NCBI GenBank assembly: GCA_934504065.1
Contig: CAKSVQ010000101.1
Location: 1 to 8,263 of the forward strand
DNA from: an uncultured Dysosmobacter sp.
Lineage (GTDB): Bacteria > Bacillota > Clostridia > Oscillospirales > Oscillospiraceae
Length of the DNA: 8,263 nt
Reading direction: 5' to 3'
In this document: one piece after another, positions 1 through 5,431 of the stretch
Layout: each line of letters opens with the position of its first letter
Position numbering within the stretch: position 1 is the stretch's first letter
Program-made: the position numbers and the translations under genes
Notes under the pieces: generated by a model
Databases searched by the model: none
What the model was told of the DNA's origin: nothing
What the model saw: the letters and a program-made list of their open reading frames with translations, nothing else

Positions 1-76
1 ACCGCTATGCGGCCAACCGAGGCGAAGAGCGCAGCGAAGCTTTCCTCGAAAAAGTGGCTATGCCACTTTTTCGAAA
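1..76 (-). repeat. Copy A of the multi-hairpin intergenic element, truncated by the window edge
   Basis: Read on the minus strand this stretch has the same order of parts as the three full copies in this window. A perfect 13-bp hairpin (46-58 with 62-74, loop TAT) comes first. Then comes the conserved GCTTCGCTGCGCTC block (rc of about 27-40). Then comes the TTGGCCGC hairpin arm (rc of 9-16) with loop ATA, whose partner arm is cut off at base 1. The hairpin holds the core AGTGGC / GCCACT, also found at the same place in copy D. It lies downstream of the minus-strand 63-aa gene and in the same orientation, but beyond that gene's terminator. It would therefore be transcribed only by readthrough or from another start. 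Confidence 0.8.
46..74 (-). repeat. Perfect 13-bp inverted repeat (leading hairpin of copy A)
   Basis: Arms 46-58 and 62-74 are exact reverse complements around a 3-nt loop. The central AGTGGC-NNN-GCCACT core recurs in copy D at 7225-7239 with a different loop. The outer bases differ between the two copies. Confidence 0.8.
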
Positions 77-82
77 ACCTAT

Positions 83-106
83 AAAAAAGCAGCCCCACTG
101 GGCTGC
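83..106 (-). terminator. Rho-independent terminator of the minus-strand 63-aa gene
   Basis: On the minus strand, GCAGCCC (rc of 100-106) pairs with GGGCTGC (rc of 89-95) around a 4-nt loop. Six T residues follow directly (rc of 83-88). It sits about 30 nt after the stop codon at 137-139. Confidence 0.85.
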
Positions 107-136
107 CGCATCCGCAAAGATTTTCTTTTCCCGCGC

Positions 137-328
137 TCAATTTTCCAGCAGGGTTCCCGCTTCCAGAGAGCGCACCGCGTCCACCGGAGTCAGTCCCCGA
201 TCTGCCACGGCCTGCCGCAGCAGCTGATAGGCCATCCGGTTGGCACCTGCCAACGCGATCGCCCGGTCCAGCGTCTCTTCACAAAAGCCCACAGACTCCA
301 ACTGCCGGATATTCTGGGTTATATTCAT
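137..328 (-). CDS. 63-aa hypothetical protein
   Basis: I do not recognise this protein. It is small, soluble-looking and probably all helical: no signal peptide, membrane segment or cysteine motif is visible, only one Cys at residue 16. It may well be real, because it has a complete transcription unit of its own. There is a plausible promoter upstream (352-381), a purine-rich AAGGCGG about 7 nt before the ATG, and a strong terminator about 30 nt after the stop. The SLOG gene lies 97 nt upstream on the same strand with no clear terminator between them, so readthrough from it is also possible. Function unknown; calling it a short conserved protein or a chance ORF cannot be settled here. Confidence 0.6.
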   Translation of the reverse strand: MNITQNIRQLESVGFCEETLDRAIALAGANRMAYQLLRQAVADRGLTPVDAVRSLEAGTLLEN

Positions 329-351
329 TTGACCACCGCCTTTTCCCTTTT

Positions 352-381
352 AGTATAAACGCACTTTGGGAAAAAGCACAA
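352..381 (-). promoter_or_regulatory. Possible sigma-A promoter for the 63-aa gene
   Basis: On the minus strand there is a -10 TATACT (rc of 352-357) and a weak -35 TTGTGC (rc of 376-381), 18 nt apart. The -10 is good and the -35 poor, so this is a moderate call. The rest of the short gap 329-425 is A/T-rich on this strand (T runs on the minus strand) without a convincing hairpin. Confidence 0.45.
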
Positions 382-425
382 GCAAAAAACTGTTAAATTT
401 GCGTAAAAAATCTCAAAAAATTCCG

Positions 426-935
426 TCATTCCGCTAAAATCGGCAAATCGACGATGGCCAGTCCCCGGCGCATGGCATACTCCACGGTATACCGGGTGCC
501 GCCGGAGCTGCCGTCAAACGCGGCGATGAGCAGCGCGGCATGGTCCACCATATATCGGTCCCGCCGCTGCATACAAAAGGGCGTGTACTGGTGGGAGACC
601 ATGGTCTCTTCATCGCAGGCGGCCAGCAGACGCTGATAGCGCGAGCGCTGGGCAGCGGGCCACGCATCCGCCTGTGAGGGACAGGGCACAGCGGCCTCCA
701 CCGTCACGTCGCCGCAGCGCTGCCGCAGCGCCAGCGCCGCTTCGCAGAAATAAAGGTCGCACCCCAGCGCCATACCGCAGATAAAGTGGCGGAACCCCTC
801 GGCATACGCCGCCTCCACCGCGTCGGCAATGCGGCGCTTCAGCGCCAGACAGCGGGCGTCCTCCTCCCGGTATCCCCATGGCAGCTTGCCGGGCCGATGC
901 CCGGTAAAGCAGCAGCTCTCCTGTTTCGCCCGCAT
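426..935 (-). CDS. SLOG-family (YpsA/DUF1273-like) protein
   Basis: 169 aa with the layout of the YpsA/DUF1273 branch of the SLOG superfamily, Rossmann-like folds thought to bind nucleotide-type ligands. Visible signatures are FTGHRPGKL-GY (residues 10-22), the glycine-rich CGMALGCD (53-60), the W-RY segment (92-100), MQRRDRYMVDHA (122-133) and the ligand-loop-like DGSSGGT (141-147). YpsA is about 180 aa, so this is essentially full length. The frame stays open to about 1202, but that part is antisense to the FMN riboswitch. I chose ATG 935 because GAGGGAG lies 9 nt upstream, just behind a good promoter. The ligand and role are unknown; members have been linked to cell division, stress or nucleotide signalling. 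It is divergent from the riboflavin uptake gene, which may be chance. Confidence 0.85.
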   Translation of the reverse strand: MRAKQESCCFTGHRPGKLPWGYREEDARCLALKRRIADAVEAAYAEGFRHFICGMALGCDLYFCEAALALRQRCGDVTVEAAVPCPSQADAWPAAQRSRYQRLLAACDEETMVSHQYTPFCMQRRDRYMVDHAALLIAAFDGSSGGTRYTVEYAMRRGLAIVDLPILAE

Positions 936-944
936 ACGTTCACA

Positions 945-951
945 CTCCCTC
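945..951 (-). promoter_or_regulatory. RBS that fixes the SLOG gene start
   Basis: GAGGGAG on the minus strand, 9 nt before ATG 933-935. The predicted transcription start (about 953) lies only a few bases further upstream, so longer versions of the protein could not be made from this promoter. Confidence 0.7.
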
Positions 952-959
952 TTTTGTTT

Positions 960-988
960 ATTGTAGAACATTCGTTTCATGTTGTAAA
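960..988 (-). promoter_or_regulatory. Sigma-A-like promoter of the SLOG gene
   Basis: On the minus strand: -35 TTTACA (rc of 983-988), 17-nt spacer, -10 TACAAT (rc of 960-965). It is back-to-back with the riboflavin promoter; the two -35 boxes are about 21 bp apart. The predicted leader is very short (about 18 nt). Confidence 0.7.
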
Positions 989-1009
989 GGGATTTTGTAA
1001 AAATAGGGC

Positions 1010-1038
1010 TTGCATTTTCTCTGCCCATATCATATAAT
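1010..1038 (+). promoter_or_regulatory. Sigma-A promoter of the riboswitch-ribU unit
   Basis: -35 TTGCAT (1010-1015), 17-nt spacer, perfect -10 TATAAT (1033-1038). Predicted start near 1045, which gives a leader of about 240 nt containing the complete FMN aptamer. Confidence 0.8.
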
Positions 1039-1065
1039 GAGCGTAGAAAACAACTGAATCCTTTG

Positions 1066-1180
1066 TCTTCAGGGCGGGGTGAAATTCCCCACTGGCGGTA
1101 AAGTCCGCGACCGGGCGTCTTTGGCGTCCGCTGACCCGGTGCAACTCCGGGACCAACAGTACAGTCTGGATGGAAGAAGA
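1066..1180 (+). ncRNA. FMN riboswitch (RFN element)
   Basis: The hallmark RFN segments appear in order. AGGGCGGGGTGAAATTCCCC starts at 1071, GGCGGTAAAGTCCGCGA follows, then GACCCGGTGCAACTCCGGGACC (here as two arms with a GTGCAACT loop), and CAGTCTGGATG near the 3' end. P1 closes with TCTTC (1066-1070) and GAAGA (1176-1180). FMN binding in this class normally lowers expression of riboflavin synthesis or uptake genes. The next gene is the riboflavin transporter subunit, which fits. The segment between P3 and P4 (about 1110-1130) is the usual variable arm. Confidence 0.95.
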
Positions 1181-1196
1181 TGATTGCGGCAAAGCC

Positions 1197-1220
1197 GCGC
1201 ATTTGTGTGCGCTTCTTTGT
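1197..1220 (+). terminator. Probable expression-platform terminator of the FMN riboswitch
   Basis: GCGCA (1197-1201) pairs with TGCGC (1208-1212), followed by a U-rich TTCTTTGTTGTTT tail. A competing pairing is visible: AAGAAG (1174-1179, overlapping the 3' arm of P1) with CTTCTT (1212-1217). This could act as antiterminator when FMN is absent. Mechanism is inferred from complementarity. Confidence 0.5.
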
Positions 1221-1228
1221 TGTTTGTT

Positions 1229-1263
1229 CACCTTGGAGAAGTCAAAGCATCCAGGGTGTTTTC
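1229..1263 (+). terminator. Second candidate terminator or attenuator before ribU
   Basis: CACCTTGG (1229-1236) pairs with CCAGGGTG (1251-1258) with one U:G wobble and a 14-nt loop, followed by TTTTC. It lies between the riboswitch and the ribU RBS, so it could be the real regulated stop or a backup to the hairpin at 1197-1212. Confidence 0.45.
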
Positions 1264-1271
1264 AAACAAAC

Positions 1272-1278
1272 AAAGGAG
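1272..1278 (+). promoter_or_regulatory. RBS that fixes the ribU start
   Basis: AAAGGAG, 9 nt before ATG 1288. This rules out the in-frame ATG at 1180, which lies inside the riboswitch and has no RBS. Confidence 0.85.
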
Positions 1279-1287
1279 TGTTTTTTC

Positions 1288-1911
1288 ATGTCTAAATCTG
1301 CCGCTGTTTCCATGTCTGCCAGCCGGAGCCGTACCCACAAGCTGACGGTGACGGCCATGCTCTCTGCCGTGGCTTTTTTGCTGATGTTCGTGGAGTTCCC
1401 CATTCCGGCCCTAATCCCCTCGTTCGTGAAGCTGGATGTATCCGACCTGCCGGAGCTGCTGGCCGCCTTTTCCCTCGGTCCGGTCTATGGCGTGGCCGTC
1501 ACGCTTTTGAAAAACCTGCTGTTCTCCGTGCTGCATGGGACTTCCTCGGCCTATGTGGGTGAGCTGTTCAACTTCATCATGGGCAGCGTGTTCTCCTTCA
1601 GCGCGGGCCTGATCTATCAGCGCGGCAAGTCCCGCAAAAACGCGCTGCTGGGCGCTGTGGTGGGTGCGGCTTTGATGGCCGTGCTGTCCGTGCCCCTGAA
1701 TTATTTTCTGGTCTATCCTGCTTATGTGGTGTGCTACGGCATGCCGATGGAGGCCATCATCGGGATGTATCAGGCCATTCTCCCCTCGGCTGACAGCCTG
1801 ATCAAGTGCCTGGCCATCTTCAATATGCCTTTCACCTTCTGCAAGGGCATGATCGACGTGGCGCTGTGCTTCCTTGTCTATAAGCCCCTCTCTCCCTTGC
1901 TGCACAAATGA
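1288..1911 (+). CDS. ribU: ECF transporter riboflavin-binding S component
   Basis: 207-aa integral membrane protein of the RibU family, the substrate-binding subunit that joins the shared EcfA/A'/T module to import riboflavin. About five to six hydrophobic segments are visible: roughly 20-45, 55-82, 92-111, 118-148 and 176-198. Family hallmarks are the N-terminal LLMFVEFPIP (31-40), KLDVSDLPELL with FSLGP (48-65), LLKNLL (73-78) followed by HGTSSAYVGELFNFIMG (83-99), LNYF (137-140) and the C-terminal FNMPFTFCKG-YKPLSPLL. The start is ATG 1288 with a good RBS. The FMN riboswitch directly upstream makes the substrate assignment strong and predicts repression by FMN. No ECF ATPase genes are in the window, so the energising module is encoded elsewhere. 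The gene ends 3 nt before repeat copy B. Confidence 0.93.
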   Translation: MSKSAAVSMSASRSRTHKLTVTAMLSAVAFLLMFVEFPIPALIPSFVKLDVSDLPELLAAFSLGPVYGVAVTLLKNLLFSVLHGTSSAYVGELFNFIMGSVFSFSAGLIYQRGKSRKNALLGAVVGAALMAVLSVPLNYFLVYPAYVVCYGMPMEAIIGMYQAILPSADSLIKCLAIFNMPFTFCKGMIDVALCFLVYKPLSPLLHK

Positions 1912-1913
1912 TA

Positions 1914-2092
1914 CTCGCCAAAATGCAAGCATTTTGGCGAAAAAGATTCGCTGCGCTCCGTGCCTCGTTTGGCCGCATAGCGGCCAAGTCGACACACGCT
2001 TCGCGCAAAGTGTGTTCTGCCACGCACATGTCGCGGCAGAACACCAATTTCATGCCTTTCGCGTCTGCGGACGCGAAACTCTGCGAGGCTTT
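1914..2092 (+). repeat. Copy B of the multi-hairpin intergenic element (full)
   Basis: Begins 3 nt after the ribU stop and ends exactly where the terminator at 2093 starts. Parts in order: leading 11-bp hairpin (1915-1925 with 1930-1940, loop CAAG); closing-helix 5' arm (1940-1951); hairpin TTGGCCGC / GCGGCCAA (1969-1976 with 1980-1987, loop ATA); the block CGACACACGCTTCGCGCA; hairpin with outer arms GTGTTCTGCC / GGCAGAACAC (2012-2021, 2035-2044) holding CACATGT; hairpin TTTCGCGTC / GACGCGAAA (2057-2065, 2070-2078) with loop TGCG; closing-helix 3' arm GCGAGGCTTT (2083-2092). Same strand as ribU, so it would form the 3' end of that mRNA. I do not recognise it as a named element. It has no convincing protein frame on the sense strand. 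Confidence 0.85.
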
Positions 2093-2120
2093 GCGGCGCA
2101 CTGAAAGGTGCGCCGCTTTT
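2093..2120 (+). terminator. Rho-independent terminator of the ribU unit
   Basis: GCGGCGCAC (2093-2101) pairs perfectly with GTGCGCCGC (2108-2116) around a 6-nt loop, followed by TTTT. It abuts copy B with no gap, so the ribU transcript should contain the whole repeat. Confidence 0.88.
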
Positions 2121-2141
2121 CCTATTCCTTGAAATACCGCT

Positions 2142-2169
2142 TTTCAAGCGCGAACAGATGTGCTATCAT
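2142..2169 (+). promoter_or_regulatory. Promoter of the dinB-cyclo-ligase operon
   Basis: -35 TTTCAA (2142-2147), 16-nt spacer, -10 TATCAT (2164-2169). Predicted start near 2176, just upstream of the GTG start at 2200. The match is moderate, as expected for a repressed promoter. Confidence 0.5.
2151..2164 (+). promoter_or_regulatory. LexA/DinR-like SOS box upstream of dinB
   Basis: CGAACAGATGTGCT fits the Gram-positive SOS operator CGAAC-RNRY-GTTYC at 12 of 14 positions. It sits between the proposed -35 and -10, where a bound repressor would block polymerase. dinB is a common SOS gene, so position and target agree, but the right half-site is degenerate. Confidence 0.5.
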
Positions 2170-2184
2170 AGTGCTATTCCAGAC

Positions 2185-2192
2185 AAGGGGGG
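2185..2192 (+). promoter_or_regulatory. RBS that fixes the dinB GTG start
   Basis: AAGGGGGG, 7 nt before GTG 2200. The in-frame ATG at 2158 has no RBS and lies upstream of the predicted -10, so it is unlikely to be used. Confidence 0.7.
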
Positions 2193-2199
2193 CGGCGGC

Positions 2200-3405
2200 G
2201 TGGAACGGATCATTCTGCATTGCGACCTCAACTGCTTTTACGCCTCGGTGGAGCTTTTGAGCCACCCGGATCTGCGTGAGGTACCCACCGCCGTCTGCGG
2301 CGACCCCCAATCCCGCCACGGCATCATTCTGGCCAAGAACGAACCCGCCAAGCGCTTCGGCGTGCAGACGGCGGAGACCATCTGGCAGGCCAAACAAAAA
2401 TGTCCCGCGCTGGTGCTGCTGCCGCCCCACCACGGGCTTTACCGCCAGATTTCCCGGCAGGTCAACGCCATTTACGATGAATACACCGATCTGGTGGAGC
2501 CCTTCGGCATCGACGAAAGCTGGTTGGACGTGACAAACACGCTGCACCTCTTCGGCGGAGACGCCCGCGCGCTGGCCGACACACTGCGCCAGCGGATGCG
2601 CCGGGAGCTGGGGCTGACCCTCTCGGTGGGGGTGAGCTTCAACAAGGTGTTTGCCAAGCTGGGCAGTGACTATAAAAAGCCGGACGCCACCACGGTGATC
2701 TCCCCGGAGAACTGGCGGGACATCGTCTGGCCCCTGCCTGTGGGCGACCTGCTTTATGTGGGCGGCGCAGCCCGGCGGCTTTTGAAGCAGTACGGCGTGG
2801 AGACCATCGGCCAGCTGGCCGCCTGCAAGGCGGAAACGCTGGAGACGCTGATGGGAAAAATGGGGCTTCAGCTCCACGACTATGCCAACGGCCTTGACCG
2901 CGACCCGGTGCGCTCCCGGTATGATGCCGAGCCTGTGAAATCCGTGGGCAATGGGACCACCTTCCCCCAGAATCTCACCACCCGGACGCAGGTGCAGCGC
3001 GGCATCGCTGTGCTGGCGGACTCCGTTGCCTCCCGGCTGCGCCGGGCCGGAATGTATGCCGGGGGCATTCAGGTGACGCTCCGCGACCCCCAGTTTCACG
3101 ACCGTTCCCGCCAGCGGCAGCTCCCCGCCCCCACCCATCTGATCCGCGACCTGACAGACAGTGCCATGGAGCTGGTATATGAACTGTGGAAGCCGCCCGC
3201 CCCCATCCGGGCCCTGACCGTTACTGCCATCCATCTGGTGGCGGAGGGACAGGCCTATGAGCAGGTGGACCTCTTCACCCCGGTGCCTGACCGGACGCGG
3301 CAGGAAAAGCTGGAGGGCGCCATGGAGCAGATCCGAAAAAAATACGGCGCTGCAGCCATTACCTTCGGCACAGCCCGCCCCGAAAAGGAGGACCCCTCAC
3401 GATGA
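2200..3405 (+). CDS. dinB: DNA polymerase IV, Y-family translesion polymerase
   Basis: 401 aa from GTG 2200. It copies past damaged template bases at stalled forks with low fidelity. Palm/fingers residues are visible: the first metal aspartate D9 in HCDLNCFYASVE, the steric-gate region F13-Y14, and the second acidic pair D105-E106 in PFGIDESWLDVT. The thumb and helix-hairpin-helix region follows (LSVGVSFNKVFAKLGSDYKKP 141-161, YVGGAARRLLKQYGVETIGQLA 186-207). The little-finger domain is about 245-350. Near the C terminus, QVDLF (355-359) is a good sliding-clamp binding motif. Length is normal for the family. A LexA-like box overlaps its promoter, suggesting SOS induction. It overlaps the next gene by 4 nt (ATGA), so translation is probably coupled. 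Assignment is secure; the choice between Pol IV subtypes is not. Confidence 0.95.
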   Translation: MERIILHCDLNCFYASVELLSHPDLREVPTAVCGDPQSRHGIILAKNEPAKRFGVQTAETIWQAKQKCPALVLLPPHHGLYRQISRQVNAIYDEYTDLVEPFGIDESWLDVTNTLHLFGGDARALADTLRQRMRRELGLTLSVGVSFNKVFAKLGSDYKKPDATTVISPENWRDIVWPLPVGDLLYVGGAARRLLKQYGVETIGQLAACKAETLETLMGKMGLQLHDYANGLDRDPVRSRYDAEPVKSVGNGTTFPQNLTTRTQVQRGIAVLADSVASRLRRAGMYAGGIQVTLRDPQFHDRSRQRQLPAPTHLIRDLTDSAMELVYELWKPPAPIRALTVTAIHLVAEGQAYEQVDLFTPVPDRTRQEKLEGAMEQIRKKYGAAAITFGTARPEKEDPSR

Positions 3406-3989
3406 CAAAACAGGAGGAAAAGCAGCGGCTGCGCCGGGTGATGCAGGGGCTGGAGGCCCAGCTCTCCCCTCGCTACCGCGCGGAAAGCGCGCAGGCCATT
3501 GCCGCCCATCTCACCGCCATGCCGGAATATCAGGCTGCGCAGACCGTTTTCTGCTTTGTGGGCGGCGCACATGAGATCGACACCCGGCCGATTCTGGAAA
3601 ATGCCCTGCAAATGGGAAAGCGGCTGTGCGTGCCGCTGTGCGTGGGCGAGGGGCGGATGGAGCTGCGGCAGATCACCGACCTTGCCCAGCTCTCCCCCGG
3701 CGCTTACGGGATCTTGGAACCGCCTGCCCACGCCCCCGCCGTCTCCGTGGACGAGACGGACTTCGCCGTGCTGCCCTGCGTCACCTGCAACTGCCTTGGC
3801 CAGCGCCTTGGCCACGGCGGCGGGTACTATGACCGCTTCCTCGCCCTTTACCGGGGCGGCACGGTGCTGCTGTGCCGGGAACGGCTGCTGCGGGAGGAGA
3901 TCCCGGTAGAACCTCTGGATATGCCCGTCCCATGGGTACTGACAGAGCGCGGATTGTACGAGGACGGCATACCCGCCCGGCTGGGTTGA
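3402..3989 (+). CDS. fau: 5-formyltetrahydrofolate cyclo-ligase
   Basis: 195 aa, the usual length. This cytosolic enzyme uses ATP to convert 5-formyl-THF to 5,10-methenyl-THF. That returns to use a folate made by a side reaction of serine hydroxymethyltransferase, which is encoded by glyA, the next gene. Seen: a basic N-terminal helix (KQEEKQRLRR, residues 3-12), the substrate-side ENALQMGKRLCVPLC stretch (66-80) and the diagnostic nucleotide-binding GQRLGHGGGYYDRF (133-146). Before that motif most relatives have P-G-x-A-F-D; here it reads PCVTCNC (125-131), with three cysteines. The RBS GGAGG lies inside the end of dinB and the start overlaps the dinB stop. So it is in the dinB operon, although its chemistry links it to glyA. 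Confidence 0.93.
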   Translation: MTKQEEKQRLRRVMQGLEAQLSPRYRAESAQAIAAHLTAMPEYQAAQTVFCFVGGAHEIDTRPILENALQMGKRLCVPLCVGEGRMELRQITDLAQLSPGAYGILEPPAHAPAVSVDETDFAVLPCVTCNCLGQRLGHGGGYYDRFLALYRGGTVLLCRERLLREEIPVEPLDMPVPWVLTERGLYEDGIPARLG

Positions 3990-4000
3990 CAAATTCGGCT

Positions 4001-4042
4001 CTTTTTCCCGAAAAAGCAACCGATTTTCCGTGAAAATCGTTG
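4001..4042. other. Two adjacent A/T-rich hairpins after the cyclo-ligase gene
   Basis: CTTTTT / AAAAAG (4001-4016, loop CCCG) is followed by CAAC(C)GATTTTC / GAAAATCGTTG (4017-4028 with 4032-4042, one bulged C). They lie between the upstream stop and the glyA -35. On the plus strand no T-run follows, so they are not textbook terminators. On the minus strand a T-run follows the second, but no minus-strand gene is there. They may still mark the operon's 3' end. Confidence 0.45.
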
Positions 4043-4043
4043 A

Positions 4044-4072
4044 TTGCCAAAGGCCCCTCACTTTTGTACAAT
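4044..4072 (+). promoter_or_regulatory. Sigma-A promoter of glyA
   Basis: -35 TTGCCA (4044-4049), 17-nt spacer, -10 TACAAT (4067-4072). Predicted start near 4079, giving a leader of about 60 nt. It separates the glyA-rsmH-mazG unit from the dinB unit. Confidence 0.75.
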
Positions 4073-4085
4073 AGGTAGCATACCG

Positions 4086-4111
4086 CGTTTGAAAGGTAAC
4101 ACCTATACGCA
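4086..4111 (+). other. Small hairpin in the glyA leader
   Basis: GCGT and ACGC at the ends, with AGGT-AAC-ACCT inside, form a short imperfect stem in the 5' UTR, 14 nt before the RBS. No THF, glycine or ZTP riboswitch consensus is present. Could be incidental. Confidence 0.3.
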
Positions 4112-4138
4112 TGGAATTTTTACAAAAGGAGAGGTTTT

Positions 4139-5389
4139 ATGATCCAACAGTCCATGGCGTTCCTCGCCCAGTATGACCCCGAGGTGGGCGCTTCCATTCA
4201 GGAAGAATTTGCCCGGGAGGGCCGCAACATTGAACTGATCGCTTCGGAAAACATCGTCAGCGAAGCGGTGATGCTGGCGCAGGGAAGCTGCCTGACCAAT
4301 AAATATGCCGAGGGCTACCCCGGCAAGCGCTACTATGGCGGCTGCTATGCCGTGGACGTGACGGAAGAGCTGGCCCGCAAGCGGGCCTGCCAGCTATTTG
4401 GCTGCAACTATGCCAACGTCCAACCTCACTCCGGCGCAAACGCCAATCTGGCCGCCTTTGTGGCGCTGATCCAGCCCGGCGACACGGTGCTGAGCATGAA
4501 CCTTGCCCACGGCGGCCACCTCAGCCACGGAAGCCCCGTGAACATCTCCGGCAAATATTTCCACATCGTCCCCTACGGCGTGACGGACGAGACCGAGACC
4601 ATCGACTATGATCAGGTGCTGGCCCTTGCCAAAGAGTGCAAGCCCAAGCTGATCCTCGCCGGGGCCAGCGCCTATCCCCGCACGCTGGACTTTGCCCGCT
4701 TCCGCGCCATTGCCGACGAGGTGGGCGCTTATCTGATGGTGGACATGGCCCATATCGCGGGTCTGGTGGCCGCAGGCGTGCACCCCTCCCCCATTCCCTA
4801 TGCCGACGTGGTGACCACCACCACCCACAAGACCCTGCGTGGCCCCCGGGGCGGCATGATTTTGTGCAACGACGAGGCGATCTACAAGAAAATCAACTCC
4901 GCCGTCTTCCCCGGCACTCAGGGCGGCCCGCTGGAGCACGTGATCGCCGCCAAGGCCATCTGTCTGGGCGAGGCCCTGAAGCCGGAGTTCCGCGCCTATG
5001 GCCAGCAGGTGGTTCTTAACGCCAAAACGCTGGCGGAGGAGCTGATGAAGCAGGGCTTCCGGCTGGTGTCCGGCGGCACGGACAACCATTTGATGCTGGT
5101 GGACCTGCGGCCCTTCCACATCACCGGAAAGGAATTTGAGCATCGGCTGGACGCCGTGCAGATCACTGTGAACAAGAATTCCATCCCCAACGACCCGGAA
5201 AAGCCCTTTGTCACCAGCGGCATCCGGGTGGGCACGCCCGCCGTGACCTCCCGGGGCTTCAAAGAGCCGGAAATGGTGAAGATCGCCCAGTGGATGGGCG
5301 CCGTCGCCCGGGATTTCGAGGGCAGTCAGGAGCAGGTGCGCGCCGAGGTGGACGCGCTTTGCCGCCAGTTCCCCATTTACAACAAATAA
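4139..5389 (+). CDS. glyA: Serine hydroxymethyltransferase
   Basis: 416 aa, the standard bacterial length. This PLP enzyme interconverts serine + THF and glycine + 5,10-methylene-THF, the main source of one-carbon units. Visible: [11 protein letters not shown] (31-41), the folate/substrate segment [13 protein letters not shown] (56-68), the HSGANAN loop (97-103), DMAHIAGL (202-209), and [14 protein letters not shown] (226-239) with the PLP-binding lysine K231. Near the C terminus are [17 protein letters not shown] (358-374). All catalytic positions I can place are intact. AAAGGAG lies 7 nt before the ATG, and it has its own promoter. It follows the formyl-THF cyclo-ligase gene, whose substrate this enzyme can generate. 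rsmH follows 42 nt later with no terminator that has a T-run. Confidence 0.97.
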   Translation: MIQQSMAFLAQYDPEVGASIQEEFAREGRNIELIASENIVSEAVMLAQGSCLTNKYAEGYPGKRYYGGCYAVDVTEELARKRACQLFGCNYANVQPHSGANANLAAFVALIQPGDTVLSMNLAHGGHLSHGSPVNISGKYFHIVPYGVTDETETIDYDQVLALAKECKPKLILAGASAYPRTLDFARFRAIADEVGAYLMVDMAHIAGLVAAGVHPSPIPYADVVTTTTHKTLRGPRGGMILCNDEAIYKKINSAVFPGTQGGPLEHVIAAKAICLGEALKPEFRAYGQQVVLNAKTLAEELMKQGFRLVSGGTDNHLMLVDLRPFHITGKEFEHRLDAVQITVNKNSIPNDPEKPFVTSGIRVGTPAVTSRGFKEPEMVKIAQWMGAVARDFEGSQEQVRAEVDALCRQFPIYNK

Positions 5390-5391
5390 GT

Positions 5392-5412
5392 CTGCCGCCT
5401 GCTGCGCGGCAG
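5392..5412 (+). other. Hairpin in the glyA-rsmH gap
   Basis: CTGCCGC (5392-5398) pairs with GCGGCAG (5406-5412) around a 7-nt loop, ending a few bases before the rsmH RBS. No T-run follows, so it is more likely an mRNA stability or processing hairpin than a terminator. Confidence 0.45.
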
Positions 5413-5431
5413 CTCAGGCAGGAGGTTTTTT

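Noticed and set aside
936..1202. N-terminal extension of the SLOG gene to 1202
   Set aside because: It is antisense to the FMN riboswitch and upstream of the gene's own promoter; ATG 935 has the RBS.
1180..1287. Upstream start for ribU at 1180
   Set aside because: Lies at the end of the riboswitch with no RBS; ATG 1288 has AAAGGAG at good spacing and matches the family N terminus.
1832..2101. Minus-strand frame across copy B giving a peptide similar to antisense frames in copies C (6824-7036, -) and D (6912-7193, +)
   Set aside because: The similarity follows from the repeat itself. B-to-C differences change codons non-synonymously (for example A to T and A to V) but keep stem pairing, starts differ, no RBS is seen, and the frames lie antisense to the gene-linked strand. 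Not reported as genes.
2158..2199. Upstream ATG for dinB at 2158
   Set aside because: No RBS and upstream of the predicted -10; GTG 2200 begins right at the conserved polymerase N terminus.
2122..3234. Long minus-strand open frame opposite dinB, and similar ones opposite glyA (4394-5143) and rsmH (5414-6562)
   Set aside because: Shadow frames of GC-rich genes: Gly/His/Gln-rich, no recognisable domain, no RBS.
4079..4138. Possible folate, glycine or ZTP riboswitch in the glyA leader
   Set aside because: The leader is only about 60 nt and shows none of the conserved segments of these classes.
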